From DATKMS01 sp035541735 (lineage in GTDB: Bacteria > Desulfobacterota > Binatia > HRBIN30), in NCBI GenBank assembly GCA_035541735.1, contig DATKMS010000096.1, positions 1-64,000 on the forward strand: a stretch of 64,000 bases of DNA, given 5' to 3'. Of the stretch, positions 51,327 to 60,328 are shown piece after piece; position 1 is the stretch's first letter, and the number at the start of each line of letters is the position of its first letter. The notes below the pieces were generated by a model. It had not been told where the DNA came from. It saw nothing but the letters and a program-made list of their open reading frames with translations, and ran no database searches. Position numbers and translations under genes: made by a program.

Positions 51327-52333
51327 GAAATCACACCCGCCAGCGCCGGTGTACTGGTACGGCTGGCAGGGTTCTGTAGGGATGCGAACACGCGACGCAA
51401 CCCTTCTTCAACACTGACACTCGGCCGCCACCCCAGGACGCGCTCGGCGCGCGAACAATCGTAGCGGGCGCTTTGCGTAGCACGACGGACCTGGTGGTAG
51501 GTCACCGGAGACCGTCGCCGCAGCATGCGCAACCCGCCTTCGGCGAGCAACGCTGCCAACGCGACTGCACCAACCGGCAGGAACACCGCCCGCCACGTCT
51601 CTCCTGACGCCGCCCGATAGAGCGACAAATAGTGCGCTTGTTCCACGTTGGCGTCGACGATGGTGAACGCCTCGCCCGCGGCGGCGTCGCAGCGCGCCGC
51701 CAGCAGCACGGCGTCGGCGACGTTGTCCACATAGCTCAGCGGCAAGGTGTAGTGCGGGGTGGCCAGCAACAGCTTCACACGGCCCCCACCAAAGCTCTGG
51801 CGCGCCACGGGCGGGCGCTTCCCGGGCCCATAGAGCAAGCCAGGGCGGAGGACCACTACAGGTGCACCGCACCGTGCGGCGGCGAGCACCGCACGATCTG
51901 CAGCCAGCTTGGATCGGCTGTAACCGCCACGCGCCTCGGCCTCGCTTTCATAGGGTGCGTCCTCGGTAATGGTGACGCCGTCGAACGATACGGCATAGAT
52001 ACTCAGTGAGCTGATGTGCACGATGCGCTGCACGCCCGCTCCAACCGCCGCGCGAATGAGGCGGCGCGTGCCGCGCACGTTCACCTCGGCAAACTCCTCC
52101 CAGCTGCCGGTGGTGGCAACGCGCGCCGCGGCGTGCACCACCCAATCGACGCCGCGCACCGCGGCGGCGACCGCGGCATCGTCGCAGATGTCGCCCTCCG
52201 CAAGTTCAACGCCGGCGATCTCGAACCTGCGCCCGGGACGCATCAACGCACGCACCTCGATGCCGTCGCGTAGCAAGCGGCGCACGATGCTGCGGCCCAG
52301 GAAGCCGCTGGCGCCGGTCACCAGCGCCTTCAT
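51323..52333 (-). CDS. NAD-dependent epimerase/dehydratase (extended SDR, 3-beta-HSD/WcaG-like)
   Basis: A 336-residue extended SDR. It has MKALVTGASGFLGRSIVRRL at the N-terminus, a DIxD region (GDICDDAAV), VVHAAARVATTG, the HISSLSIYAVSF strand and a catalytic Y-x-x-x-K in GGYSRSKLAAD. The atypical GASGFLG and lack of a downstream NVYGPR block place it near the 3-beta-hydroxysteroid-dehydrogenase or dihydroflavonol-reductase branch. ATG 52333 is the start; a long open frame extends upstream only as a shadow. It overlaps the Gfo/Idh gene by 4 bases upstream and the methyltransferase by 4 downstream. Confidence 0.85.
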   Translation of the reverse strand: MKALVTGASGFLGRSIVRRLLRDGIEVRALMRPGRRFEIAGVELAEGDICDDAAVAAAVRGVDWVVHAAARVATTGSWEEFAEVNVRGTRRLIRAAVGAGVQRIVHISSLSIYAVSFDGVTITEDAPYESEAEARGGYSRSKLAADRAVLAAARCGAPVVVLRPGLLYGPGKRPPVARQSFGGGRVKLLLATPHYTLPLSYVDNVADAVLLAARCDAAAGEAFTIVDANVEQAHYLSLYRAASGETWRAVFLPVGAVALAALLAEGGLRMLRRRSPVTYHQVRRATQSARYDCSRAERVLGWRPSVSVEEGLRRVFASLQNPASRTSTPALAGVIS

Positions 52334-53412
52334 GCGCGTGCCACCAAGCGCACCGGGGGTTCGCTCACAACTCCCGCCTGCGTCCACATGCGCTCTAGCA
52401 GTTGCACACCGGCGCGTCCGTCCTCGGCGCTTACCGGAGGCGGCGCGCCCTCTGCCAATGCCTCGTACAAGGCACGGAAGTGGAGGCCCATGCCGGGGTA
52501 GTAGCGCTGGCGGCCGCGCACGAAGTCGATGCCGTTGCGCACCGTCGCACGCAACAGCTGCCATGCCTCGTCGACGTTCGGCAGCACCTTGCCGATGAGC
52601 TTGGGCACGTGCCGCGTGCGCCGCACGATCAGGGTCATGTTGTTGAGGTTGGCTTCCGCCGTCAGAGTCGTTCCGCACAGCGTCACGTGGTTCATGAACG
52701 GTTTGCTGTCCAGCGAGATCGTCAGGCTGCCGAGGGCACGCGCGCCGTCGACGACGGCGCGCAGCTCACGCAGCTTTCCGTCGTCGCCGCGCCGCGTTAC
52801 CACGTGCAAATCACCGACCGTGCCGACAAAGCCGTGCAACAGGTAGGCCGGATGCGGCGCGAGATCGTACAAAATGCCGCCGGGCAACGACGCCTTCCAG
52901 TGCGTGTGCTGTCCAGGCGGAAGCTCCGCCTCGCCCACGGCCGCACCTTGGAACACATCGACCCCGACGAGTGGGCCGAGGGCTCCCGACGCGAGCAGCG
53001 CACGCGCCTCCTGCACGACGGGATCAAACCAGCGGTTGTGGTCGACGGTCAGATACTTCCGAGCGCGGGATGCCGCCGCGAGCATGGCGTCCGCCTCCGC
53101 GACCGTGAGCGCCATGGGCTTCTCGACGAGCACGTGCACCCCCGCATCCAACAACTGAATCGCCAGGCCCGCATGCGTCGCCGGCGGCGTCAGCACATGC
53201 ACCACGTCCGGCTGCGCCGCGGCCAACAGCTCATCAGCATCCGCATAGGTGGGTGATTGCCAGCGGGCGGTGAAGGCTTCGCGCGCCGCACGACTGCTGT
53301 CGCAAGCGCCGACGAACTCGACCTGCGGCAGCTGCCGCAGATAGCCACAATGGACATGGGCGATGCGGCCGCAGCCCAACAGCGCGACCCGGAGGCGCGA
53401 TCGAACACTCAT
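52330..53412 (-). CDS. Gfo/Idh/MocA-family oxidoreductase
   Basis: A 360-residue NAD(P)-dependent sugar dehydrogenase. The Rossmann motif is LLGCGRIAHVHCGYL. The conserved EKPMALTVAEAD lysine-proline motif lies at about residue 95, and DHNRWFDP with its histidine follows. The C-terminal beta-sheet domain is of normal size. Such enzymes oxidise nucleotide sugars, for example at C3 of UDP-GlcNAc uronate, ahead of a DegT aminotransferase; that enzyme is four genes away (55951). ATG 53412 lacks a clear ribosome-binding site but gives the standard N-terminus. It is coupled to the epimerase by a 4-base overlap. Confidence 0.9.
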   Translation of the reverse strand: MSVRSRLRVALLGCGRIAHVHCGYLRQLPQVEFVGACDSSRAAREAFTARWQSPTYADADELLAAAQPDVVHVLTPPATHAGLAIQLLDAGVHVLVEKPMALTVAEADAMLAAASRARKYLTVDHNRWFDPVVQEARALLASGALGPLVGVDVFQGAAVGEAELPPGQHTHWKASLPGGILYDLAPHPAYLLHGFVGTVGDLHVVTRRGDDGKLRELRAVVDGARALGSLTISLDSKPFMNHVTLCGTTLTAEANLNNMTLIVRRTRHVPKLIGKVLPNVDEAWQLLRATVRNGIDFVRGRQRYYPGMGLHFRALYEALAEGAPPPVSAEDGRAGVQLLERMWTQAGVVSEPPVRLVARA

Positions 53413-53434
53413 CACTGATGTGGAAACGACCGGA

Positions 53435-54442
53435 TCAGACGGGCACGCGCCTTTGCGTGTAGCGCTGCAGGAGCTTGACGTTGTGGTAGACGTCGTCGCC
53501 GTAGTCGCGCACCACTCCCGTTTGCAGCATGGCACGTACCTCAGTGATGGCATCGTCAACGGTCCATCGCGGCAGGAACCCCAGCTCGTTGCGGATCCGG
53601 TCGAAGGCGACGCGATAGCTCCGGCGATCCTCGATGCGGTCGAAATACTCGACGACGGTACCGGGAATCTGCTCGACGACCTTCTCCGCAATCTCACCCA
53701 CTGTGAAATTCAGATGTTCGCCGCCCACGTTGAAGACGCGACCGGCGCACGCCTCCGACGGCGCCTCCACGGCACGCAAGAAGGCCTCGGCGGCGTCCTG
53801 CACATGGATGTGTGGCCGCCACTGATTCGCCCCGACGATGCGTACGCGTCCCTCGACACTGGCGCGTGCCGTGATCGTATTCACCATCAGGTCGAAGCGC
53901 ATGCGTGGCGACAGACCGCACACCGTCGCCAACCGCAGGATGACCACCTCAACGGTTCCGTGTTCCTGCAGCAAGACCTCTTCGGACATGATCCGGGTGC
54001 GCGCATAGAGCGAGACCGGGTGCAGGTGTGAACCCTCGCGCAGCACCTCGTTGCCGTTGGCGCCGTACACGCTACAGGAGGAAGCGAACACCAGGCGCTG
54101 CACTCCCACCTCGCGACAGCTCTCCAGCAAGCAGCGGGTGGCTTCGAAGTTGGTGGTCAGCGCTTCGCGTGGATCGAGGTCACAGGCTGCGTCGCCGACC
54201 AGTGCCGCCAGCGCCACAACCGCCCGAACACCATTCACCGCCTGCACGACATCGCGAATGTTACAGATGTCACCATACCGCAGTTCGAGATTGGGGTCAC
54301 CGCGCAACTCGGCGACGCCATGTTCGCCGTATAGGAACTTGTCCAGAACACGGACTCGATAGCCGCGTTGCAGCAGTTTGCGCACCAGGTGGGAGCCGAT
54401 GTACCCCGCCCCGCCAGTGACTAGAACAACGCCATCTCGCAT
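53435..54442 (-). CDS. NAD-dependent nucleotide-sugar epimerase/dehydratase (extended SDR)
   Basis: A 335-residue extended SDR. It has VVLVTGGAGYIGSHLVRKLL, LDKFLYGEHG, ALAALVGDAACDLDP, ASSCSVYGANGNEV, and the catalytic region HPVSLYARTRIMSE, where the usual Y-x-x-x-K reads Y-A-R-T-R (Arg replaces Lys). The LRLATVCGLSPRMRFDLMVN segment is typical of WcaG-like sugar epimerases with a cysteine/glycine-rich loop. ATG 54442 has a strong GGAGGG site 3 bases upstream. The Lys-to-Arg change occurs in this subfamily but makes the exact reaction uncertain. Confidence 0.83.
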   Translation of the reverse strand: MRDGVVLVTGGAGYIGSHLVRKLLQRGYRVRVLDKFLYGEHGVAELRGDPNLELRYGDICNIRDVVQAVNGVRAVVALAALVGDAACDLDPREALTTNFEATRCLLESCREVGVQRLVFASSCSVYGANGNEVLREGSHLHPVSLYARTRIMSEEVLLQEHGTVEVVILRLATVCGLSPRMRFDLMVNTITARASVEGRVRIVGANQWRPHIHVQDAAEAFLRAVEAPSEACAGRVFNVGGEHLNFTVGEIAEKVVEQIPGTVVEYFDRIEDRRSYRVAFDRIRNELGFLPRWTVDDAITEVRAMLQTGVVRDYGDDVYHNVKLLQRYTQRRVPV

Positions 54443-54485
54443 GATCCCTCCTTGTCGTGCGACACAAGCGTACCTTGGCCCCCGC

Positions 54486-55967
54486 TCATGTCTCAGCCGC
54501 CCGCTCGATCCGCACCCCATTGGCGTGCAACAGGTCGCTGAGTGCCGGCAACATTCGGCATTCGACCTTCGCGGCAGCGCAAATCTCGGCAACCTCGCGC
54601 GCCGTAGCCTGATTGAGATCCGACAGGCATACGAACACCACCCGCACCCCATTGGCCGACAGGGCCAACTGCAACTCCGCCGTACCGCCCAGCACTTTGA
54701 CTCCATGGATGCGGTGCCCCCAGCGCTCATGGGACTCGTCGATGAAGCCCACCGGCCGATAGCCTGACGAGGGGTCGTCCATGAGTGCGCGGCTGATCTG
54801 TTCGCCGCCGTGGCCAGCGCCCACGATGATTGCCTTTTCACGCAAATGCCAGTGGCGCCGCGAGCGGCCGCGCGCCACCACACGCAGCAGCGAACGCGAC
54901 CCCGTCAGCATGAGCAGCAACAACGCCCAGTCGATGACGAACACCGAGCGCGGATGGTGCTGCGCCCCGACGAAGTACGTCACCGCGGCGATCGCCAGCG
55001 AGCCCACCGATACCGCCTTGAACAGGGCCAGAGCGTCCCAAATTCCAAAGTAGGACAAGATCCCCTGATAGGCGCCGAAGTAGACGAGCAGCACGGGGCG
55101 GATGAGCGCGACGAGCACCATCGTTTGTAGCGTGAAATCGAACGACGGCCATTGCCAGTCGAAGCGAATGAGCATTGCCAGGCTATACGACACGACCGAC
55201 AAGACGACATCGGTAACGAGCAGCGCCAACCGGCGCCGCCGGCGCCACAGATATTTTGCGCGGATGGCACCGCGCACGGTCGCCCAGACGCCGCGCACCA
55301 GCAGCACCACATCCGCCCAAAACGTCGTCGTCTCCACGTACTCGAGGTCGCGCTGCAGCTTTGCGGGTAGAATGTGCTCGATGTAGTACCCCTCGGTGTC
55401 CTTGATACCTTCAGGGTAGTCTTCGACCTCGTCGCGTCCCTGGATCTGGCTGGGGCCGACGATACCCGGGCGCAGCGTCAGCACGCGGCGCTGTGCCGGC
55501 GTGTACAGTTTCACGAAATGGGGGTCTTCCGGACGCGGCCCGATCAGGCTCATCTCTCCGCGCAACACATTGAAGAGCTGCGGCAGCTCATCGATTTTTG
55601 ACCAGCGCAACAGCTTACCCAGGCGCGTAATCCGCGGGTCGCGCTTGACCGTGAGACGCGATCCCATCGCGTACGCCCCCTGCACCATGGTGCGGAACTT
55701 GTAGATATTGAACAGCTTGCCATTACGGCCAACGCGCTGTTGACGGAAGAAGACCGGCCCCGGTGAGTCGAGCTTGATGCAGACGGCCACCAAGATGAGC
55801 ACCGGCAAGACGCAGATGACGCCGATGAGCGCCAAGACGAAGTCGAGCGCGTGTTTGGCAGCCATGCCAAGGCGGGTCATGACTCGCCGCTCCTGCGCGC
55901 TGACCACTGCCGCGTCCACCGGCGCTATATCGGAAGGACGCGAGGCGAGATCACTGTCGATTTGCAT
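54486..55967 (-). CDS. Initiating phosphoglycosyl transferase with permuted domains (sugar transferase then CapD-like membrane and Rossmann domains)
   Basis: A 493-residue membrane protein that should start polymer synthesis by moving a sugar-1-phosphate onto undecaprenyl phosphate. Residues 34-235 form a complete Bac_transf domain: re-entrant helix (41-62), KFRTMV (90-95), the catalytic pair D126-E127 in KIDELPQLFNV, and SLIGPRPE. A basic stretch (RRRRR, 242-246) follows. Then come about four transmembrane helices (247-365) and a Rossmann-like module with IVGAGHGGEQ (381-390) and VGFIDE, as at the N-terminus of WbaP or CapD/PglF. In WbaP the order is the reverse. The start overlaps the DegT gene by 17 bases. 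Confidence 0.88.
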   Translation of the reverse strand: MQIDSDLASRPSDIAPVDAAVVSAQERRVMTRLGMAAKHALDFVLALIGVICVLPVLILVAVCIKLDSPGPVFFRQQRVGRNGKLFNIYKFRTMVQGAYAMGSRLTVKRDPRITRLGKLLRWSKIDELPQLFNVLRGEMSLIGPRPEDPHFVKLYTPAQRRVLTLRPGIVGPSQIQGRDEVEDYPEGIKDTEGYYIEHILPAKLQRDLEYVETTTFWADVVLLVRGVWATVRGAIRAKYLWRRRRRLALLVTDVVLSVVSYSLAMLIRFDWQWPSFDFTLQTMVLVALIRPVLLVYFGAYQGILSYFGIWDALALFKAVSVGSLAIAAVTYFVGAQHHPRSVFVIDWALLLLMLTGSRSLLRVVARGRSRRHWHLREKAIIVGAGHGGEQISRALMDDPSSGYRPVGFIDESHERWGHRIHGVKVLGGTAELQLALSANGVRVVFVCLSDLNQATAREVAEICAAAKVECRMLPALSDLLHANGVRIERAAET

Positions 55968-57126
55968 CCAGGATGCTTCCCAGTGCAGCCGCCACGTAGC
56001 GAACGTCGTCGTCCGACATCAGGGTGAACAATGGCAGGGAAAGGATCGTCTCTGCCGCTGCCGAGGCGACAGGAAAGTCTTGCGGCCGATAGCCGAAGGC
56101 GTCCCGATAGAACGAGTGCAAGTGCAACGGAATGAAGTGCACCGCTGTGGCGACCCCTTGCGCCTTCAGTTGCTCGATCAGGGTGTCGCGATCGATGCGG
56201 AGCCGCTCTGGTCGTATGCGGACGACGTACAGGTGCCAGGCATGCTGGACGTTCGGTAGTACGGCAAGCGGCTCGAGCTCGGGCCGATCGCGCAGCAGCG
56301 CGTCGTAGAGCGCCACGATCGCTTGACGGCGCCGGTGCAAGGCCGGCAAACGCTGCAACTGCACCAAGCCCATGGATGCAGCGATGTCGGTCATGTTGTA
56401 CTTGAAGCCCGGATACGAGACGTCATACCGCCACGAGCCCTGGGCGCTGTAGCGGCGCCACGCATCACGGCTCATCCCGTGTAGCCGCCGGGTGCGCAGC
56501 CGGTCGGCAAGCGCTCCATCCGTCAAGGTGAGCATGCCGCCTTCACCGGTGGTCAAATTCTTGGTGGCGTAGAAACTGAACGCTGTCAGGTCGCCAATGG
56601 TGCCGATCGACCGTCCGTGGTAGCTAGCGGGCAGCGCGTGCGCTGCGTCTTCGACGATCTTGAGGCGGTGTTGGCGTGCGATCTCCAGAAGCTCATCCAT
56701 CGGCGCCGGTTGCCCGGCGAAATGCACGGGCACCACGGCGCGCGTGCGCGGCGTCACCTTACGTGCGACGTCTGCGGGGTCGATATTCAGCGTGTCGCGG
56801 GTGCAATCCGCCAGCACGGGGCGCGCGCCGCTGTGTACGATGGTTGCGCCGGTGGCTGCAAAGGTCAGCGTACTGGTGATGACCTCGTCGCCCGGCTCGA
56901 TGTCCAACGCATCGAGCGCCAGGTGCAGCGCGGCCGTGCACGAGCTCACTGCCACAGCGTGCGCAGCACCCACAGTGCGCGCGAACTGCTGCTCGAACTC
57001 TTGGGTCTGTGGCCCGACGGTCAGCCACCCGGAGCGCAACGTGTGGACGACCGCCGCGATCTCCTCGTCGCCAATGTCGGGGCGATAGAACGGCACGTTG
57101 CGCTGCGGCACCGGCTCTGTCGACAT
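55951..57126 (-). CDS. DegT/DnrJ/EryC1/StrS-family PLP-dependent sugar aminotransferase
   Basis: A 391-residue aminotransferase that converts a keto nucleotide sugar into an amino sugar. It has RSGWLTVGPQTQEFE, the cofactor-binding VSSCTAALHLAL and VHFAGQPAPMD, VEDAAHALPA, and the PLP lysine K189 in FSFYATKNLTTGEGG. The TDIAASMGLVQLQRL and PLHLHSFYRDAFGY segments are also standard. ATG 57126 lacks a good site; GTG 57153 and ATG 57186 are in-frame alternatives near a GGGGGAG run. It lies upstream of, and overlaps by 17 bases, the initiating transferase. Confidence 0.92.
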   Translation of the reverse strand: MSTEPVPQRNVPFYRPDIGDEEIAAVVHTLRSGWLTVGPQTQEFEQQFARTVGAAHAVAVSSCTAALHLALDALDIEPGDEVITSTLTFAATGATIVHSGARPVLADCTRDTLNIDPADVARKVTPRTRAVVPVHFAGQPAPMDELLEIARQHRLKIVEDAAHALPASYHGRSIGTIGDLTAFSFYATKNLTTGEGGMLTLTDGALADRLRTRRLHGMSRDAWRRYSAQGSWRYDVSYPGFKYNMTDIAASMGLVQLQRLPALHRRRQAIVALYDALLRDRPELEPLAVLPNVQHAWHLYVVRIRPERLRIDRDTLIEQLKAQGVATAVHFIPLHLHSFYRDAFGYRPQDFPVASAAAETILSLPLFTLMSDDDVRYVAAALGSILDANRQ

Positions 57127-57222
57127 GCTGCTGGTCTGTGCAGTGCGGTTCACTTCTCCCCCAACTCTAGTCTTGCCAGCCCGCATGGAGGGCCCGGTTG
57201 CTTCCGTCCATCATATCCTCGC

Positions 57223-58104
57223 CTACAGCCCGCCTTCTTCTGCAAAGCGCAGCAGCCCTGCCGCCTTCCGCCAAAAGACTGCCTCGGGACCATGCCGCTC
57301 GGTCCAACGCCGGATGAGCGCGCGCAGCGGAGGCTGGCGCAACAGCGCGCGCAACAGCGGATGAAAGACGACCCGCTGTCGCAGCGGCCGGCGCCGGAAT
57401 CCCATGCCGAACTTGAATTGGTCGAGCGGCCCCACGGGCTCCAACGACTCCAACCCGAAAGTGATCTCACGGACGCCGCGCTGCACCAGCATCTCCTCCG
57501 CCACTCGGAAAATCAGAGCGTTGTTCGGATAGACGCCGAGTTCGTCGCTGCACGAGCGCGCCAGCAAGAACTCGACGCCCTCGTCAAAGGTGACGCTCAC
57601 GAGAAACGCCGCCAGCACGTCTCCGCTCCATGCTCCCCAGCCTTCGAACCCGGATGTCGTGGCAGCGGCGGCCCAGAAGCGGTCCCACTTGCTCCCGCTC
57701 AAGACGCCGTCGCGCCCTTGGCGTGCCAGCGTATCGGCATGGGCGCGGCGGCCAGCACTTGCGATCACCGGGAACGACACCGGACCGACCTCGCAGCGCT
57801 TCAACCCGCGCCGGACCTTACTGCGCACGTTTGCACTGAGCGCCTCCAGACCATAGGCTCGGTTGTCACATACGATCTGGTAACTCAATTTTCCACTACT
57901 CTGTAGCGGCGCTGCGAAGCGCACGCCGAGGCAGCGCGGACGGCGCAAGATGCCACGCAGCTCGTCGATCCCCGGATCGTAGAGCCACTGTGGTGGAGCG
58001 CTCAGGAAGAAGAAGCGACTGACGTCGTACCAATGCGCCGATGACGTCACCACGACCCGGTGTCCGATGGCCTGCAAGAAGCCCGCGTATGCCCCGGCGT
58101 CCAT
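57223..58104 (-). CDS. GNAT/FemAB-like N-acyltransferase
   Basis: A 293-residue protein resembling the GNAT/FemAB class that appears in EPS loci. A C-terminal acetyltransferase core is suggested by FEGWGAWSGDVLAAFLVSV, a CSDELGVYPNNALIFRVAEEML strand-helix, and the ITFGLESLEPVGPLDQFKFGMGF block seen in peptidoglycan- and amino-sugar-modifying members. It is downstream of the Wzy gene by 13 bases. Together with the DegT aminotransferase it could N-acylate an amino sugar, a common pairing, but this is inference. The start ATG 58104 has only a very close GGGAG. Confidence 0.7.
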   Translation of the reverse strand: MDAGAYAGFLQAIGHRVVVTSSAHWYDVSRFFFLSAPPQWLYDPGIDELRGILRRPRCLGVRFAAPLQSSGKLSYQIVCDNRAYGLEALSANVRSKVRRGLKRCEVGPVSFPVIASAGRRAHADTLARQGRDGVLSGSKWDRFWAAAATTSGFEGWGAWSGDVLAAFLVSVTFDEGVEFLLARSCSDELGVYPNNALIFRVAEEMLVQRGVREITFGLESLEPVGPLDQFKFGMGFRRRPLRQRVVFHPLLRALLRQPPLRALIRRWTERHGPEAVFWRKAAGLLRFAEEGGL

Positions 58105-58117
58105 CTCCCGCGTTCCG

Positions 58118-59563
58118 TCACGCCGCCAGCGACTGCTCGAACACGGCCTGCTCGACCATGCGGCGCATGACGATTCCCAGACCCACCAGCCAAAAGAGGA
58201 TCACGAGCTGCCACAGGTCGGCAAATATCGAGAAGAAGATCAGCACGACGAAGCTCACCTGACAGCTCTTCACTATCCAGAGCAGATGCGCAAGCGGGAA
58301 CGTTGCGTCGCGCATGTGCCGGTCGCACACGCGCAGGTTTTGCCAGGTCTGCCATAGCACGAGGAGGAATCCTGCGAGGCAGAAGATCCCGCCTTCGACC
58401 AGCACCAAGAGATACGAGCTGTGCGGCGCCGCCGTCGATTGCGTCGGGTCCTTCAGGTATCGCGCGACTTCCCAATTACCCATCCCGACACCCAGGAACG
58501 GACTCTCGCGTACGAGCTCCCAGGCAATCTGCCAGGTGTACTGGCGCCGCTCGAGCGACCCTGCTCCCAGACCAGTTTCGGCCTGCGCCGTCCCCGGCAG
58601 AGTCGTCAGCCGCTCCAGGCTTTTCTCTGGGACAAACTGATAGATCGCCACCAGCAGGAGAAGGCCGCCGAGCGCGAGCGTGACGATGGTGTTCAAGCTG
58701 ACGCGCTGATCAATCAGAATGGTCACAACGGCCACCCCGAGACCGAGCAGACCGCTGCGCGAGGCGGTCATGAACACCACGAGCGCAAGGACAACGACAG
58801 TCGGTATGATCAGCAACCGCAGCCACACCGAGCGCAGAGACTGCATGAAGTACCACAGCCCCCCGATCGCGATGATCGAAAACATCGCGAGCCGATTCGG
58901 GTTGAAGGCCGACGAGATGACGGCGGCTTCGGTAGTCGCGCGGTACCCGTACATGCCGCCGCCCTTGAGCACGCCGTACATGCCGGTGAACGCGCTGACC
59001 ACCATGAAGGCGATCGCCAGGATGTAGATCATGCGCACGTGTGCGGGAGCGCGGATGAAGTTGATGAAGAAGAGCGTGAACAACACCCGGGTGACGAACG
59101 TGCGGAAGGTTCCGGAGGTGTGCTCCAGGGCAGCACTGCCACCGAGCAAGCCGACCAGCTCAGTGTCCGGGCCGTTGATTTGTGCCGACAACCAGTAGAC
59201 GACGACGACGAATGTCAGCAGATGCAGCTCGGGGCGCCAGAGAAACCACCAGTCCTCCTCGCGGTACACCTTATAGGTCAACAGCACGAGGAAGACCCCA
59301 CCCAGCACGTTGTTGATGGTGAGAAAGCCGCTCCCCTGCAGCGCCTCCGGGTAGGTCATCAGAAAGGTGGACAAGAACATCGCTATGCCATACTCCGGGC
59401 GGGCGACAATGAACGCCAAACCGAGGAGCCCGACGATCGCGAGAACGATGAGCGGCCCGAAGGCAATGGTTCCGATCCCGACGAGCGCCGCCATCAGAAC
59501 GACGGCAAGCGCCGCACCCATGCCACGCATCGACGACGATCGGCTTACAGTGATGGCGCCCAC
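58118..59563 (-). CDS. Polysaccharide polymerase / O-antigen ligase-type protein (Wzy_C)
   Basis: A 481-residue inner-membrane protein with about 12 transmembrane helices. The Wzy_C signature region is present: helices VVVLALVVFMTASRSGLLGLG (typical T-x-S-R), a long periplasmic loop starting EKSLERLTTLPG, RRQYTWQIAWELVRESPFLGVGMGNWEVA and HSSYLLVLVEGGI, whose His matches the catalytic loop. It would polymerise lipid-linked repeats in the periplasm. The start is GTG 59563 with a GGGAG site. It lies 21 bases after the CpsD-like gene. Confidence 0.9.
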   Translation of the reverse strand: MGAITVSRSSSMRGMGAALAVVLMAALVGIGTIAFGPLIVLAIVGLLGLAFIVARPEYGIAMFLSTFLMTYPEALQGSGFLTINNVLGGVFLVLLTYKVYREEDWWFLWRPELHLLTFVVVVYWLSAQINGPDTELVGLLGGSAALEHTSGTFRTFVTRVLFTLFFINFIRAPAHVRMIYILAIAFMVVSAFTGMYGVLKGGGMYGYRATTEAAVISSAFNPNRLAMFSIIAIGGLWYFMQSLRSVWLRLLIIPTVVVLALVVFMTASRSGLLGLGVAVVTILIDQRVSLNTIVTLALGGLLLLVAIYQFVPEKSLERLTTLPGTAQAETGLGAGSLERRQYTWQIAWELVRESPFLGVGMGNWEVARYLKDPTQSTAAPHSSYLLVLVEGGIFCLAGFLLVLWQTWQNLRVCDRHMRDATFPLAHLLWIVKSCQVSFVVLIFFSIFADLWQLVILFWLVGLGIVMRRMVEQAVFEQSLAA

Positions 59564-59584
59564 GCCGAGCTGCTCCCTTATTCC

Positions 59585-60310
59585 TCAGAGAATGCTTTCA
59601 AGAAAAGCTGGGATGTAGGAGCGCCGCCGGTTGAGCACGACGCCGAGAATGCGCGCCCCGACCTTGTCCAGTTGCCGCTTGGCAGCCTCCGCTTCGACAA
59701 CCGGAGTGCTGTCCGCTTCGACCACCAGGATGACGCCGTCGACCTTCGTGGCGAGCACGCTCGCATCGGCATAACGGTTCACCGGTGGTCCGTCGACGAC
59801 GATGAAATCGAACTGCGGCCGCAACCGGCTCAGCAGCGCATCGACGATCTCGAGGTCGATGGGTCGCGTCGGCACCGCCCCCGCCGCAATGACCGACAGA
59901 TTCAGGTCCTCGAGGCGCATCGCCAAGGCTTCCGGGGCAGCGCGGCCGGCGGCGAAGTCCACGATGCCGGCTTCGCTGGTCAATGGCAGCACGGCGCTGA
60001 AGCAGGGCGTCCGCAGATTGGCCTCGATCAGCAATACACGCGACTCGCGCTCTTTGGCCAACGCAGTCCCCAAGCCAATCGCAATGGTGGAGGCCCCTTC
60101 GCCGTGGCGCGGCGCGGTCACCAAGATGGTGTGCAAGCCCGACGGTACGGCAATCGATACGAGGCTGGCGCGGAGCTTGTGATACTCTTCCTCGGTCGAA
60201 TCGGCCTGGCCGGCGCGGTCCAACACCGGCACGCGGCGGCTCGGTGGCCGCAGTCGCGTCTGCTCCCGGTCCTGCTCCGCCTTCTTGAGGGCTTCGTATA
60301 TCTTGCTCAA
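59585..60310 (-). CDS. CpsD/CapB-like BY-kinase ATPase with altered Walker A
   Basis: A 241-residue cytoplasmic ATPase that normally partners the Wzz-like protein. The start is TTG 60310, supported by the conserved MSKIYEALKKAEQDRE N-terminus. Where BY-kinases have GEGKST, this protein has GEGAST (A73 replacing the P-loop lysine). The Walker A' motif reads LLIEANLR (Glu replacing Asp), while Walker B D173 in VVDGPP is kept. There is no C-terminal tyrosine cluster, only one Tyr near the end. It is probably a low-activity or purely scaffold protein in the export machine. It lies 18 bases after the GNVR gene. Confidence 0.85.
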   Translation of the reverse strand: MSKIYEALKKAEQDREQTRLRPPSRRVPVLDRAGQADSTEEEYHKLRASLVSIAVPSGLHTILVTAPRHGEGASTIAIGLGTALAKERESRVLLIEANLRTPCFSAVLPLTSEAGIVDFAAGRAAPEALAMRLEDLNLSVIAAGAVPTRPIDLEIVDALLSRLRPQFDFIVVDGPPVNRYADASVLATKVDGVILVVEADSTPVVEAEAAKRQLDKVGARILGVVLNRRRSYIPAFLESIL

Positions 60311-60328
60311 GGTCGCGTCTGTCCGGTT

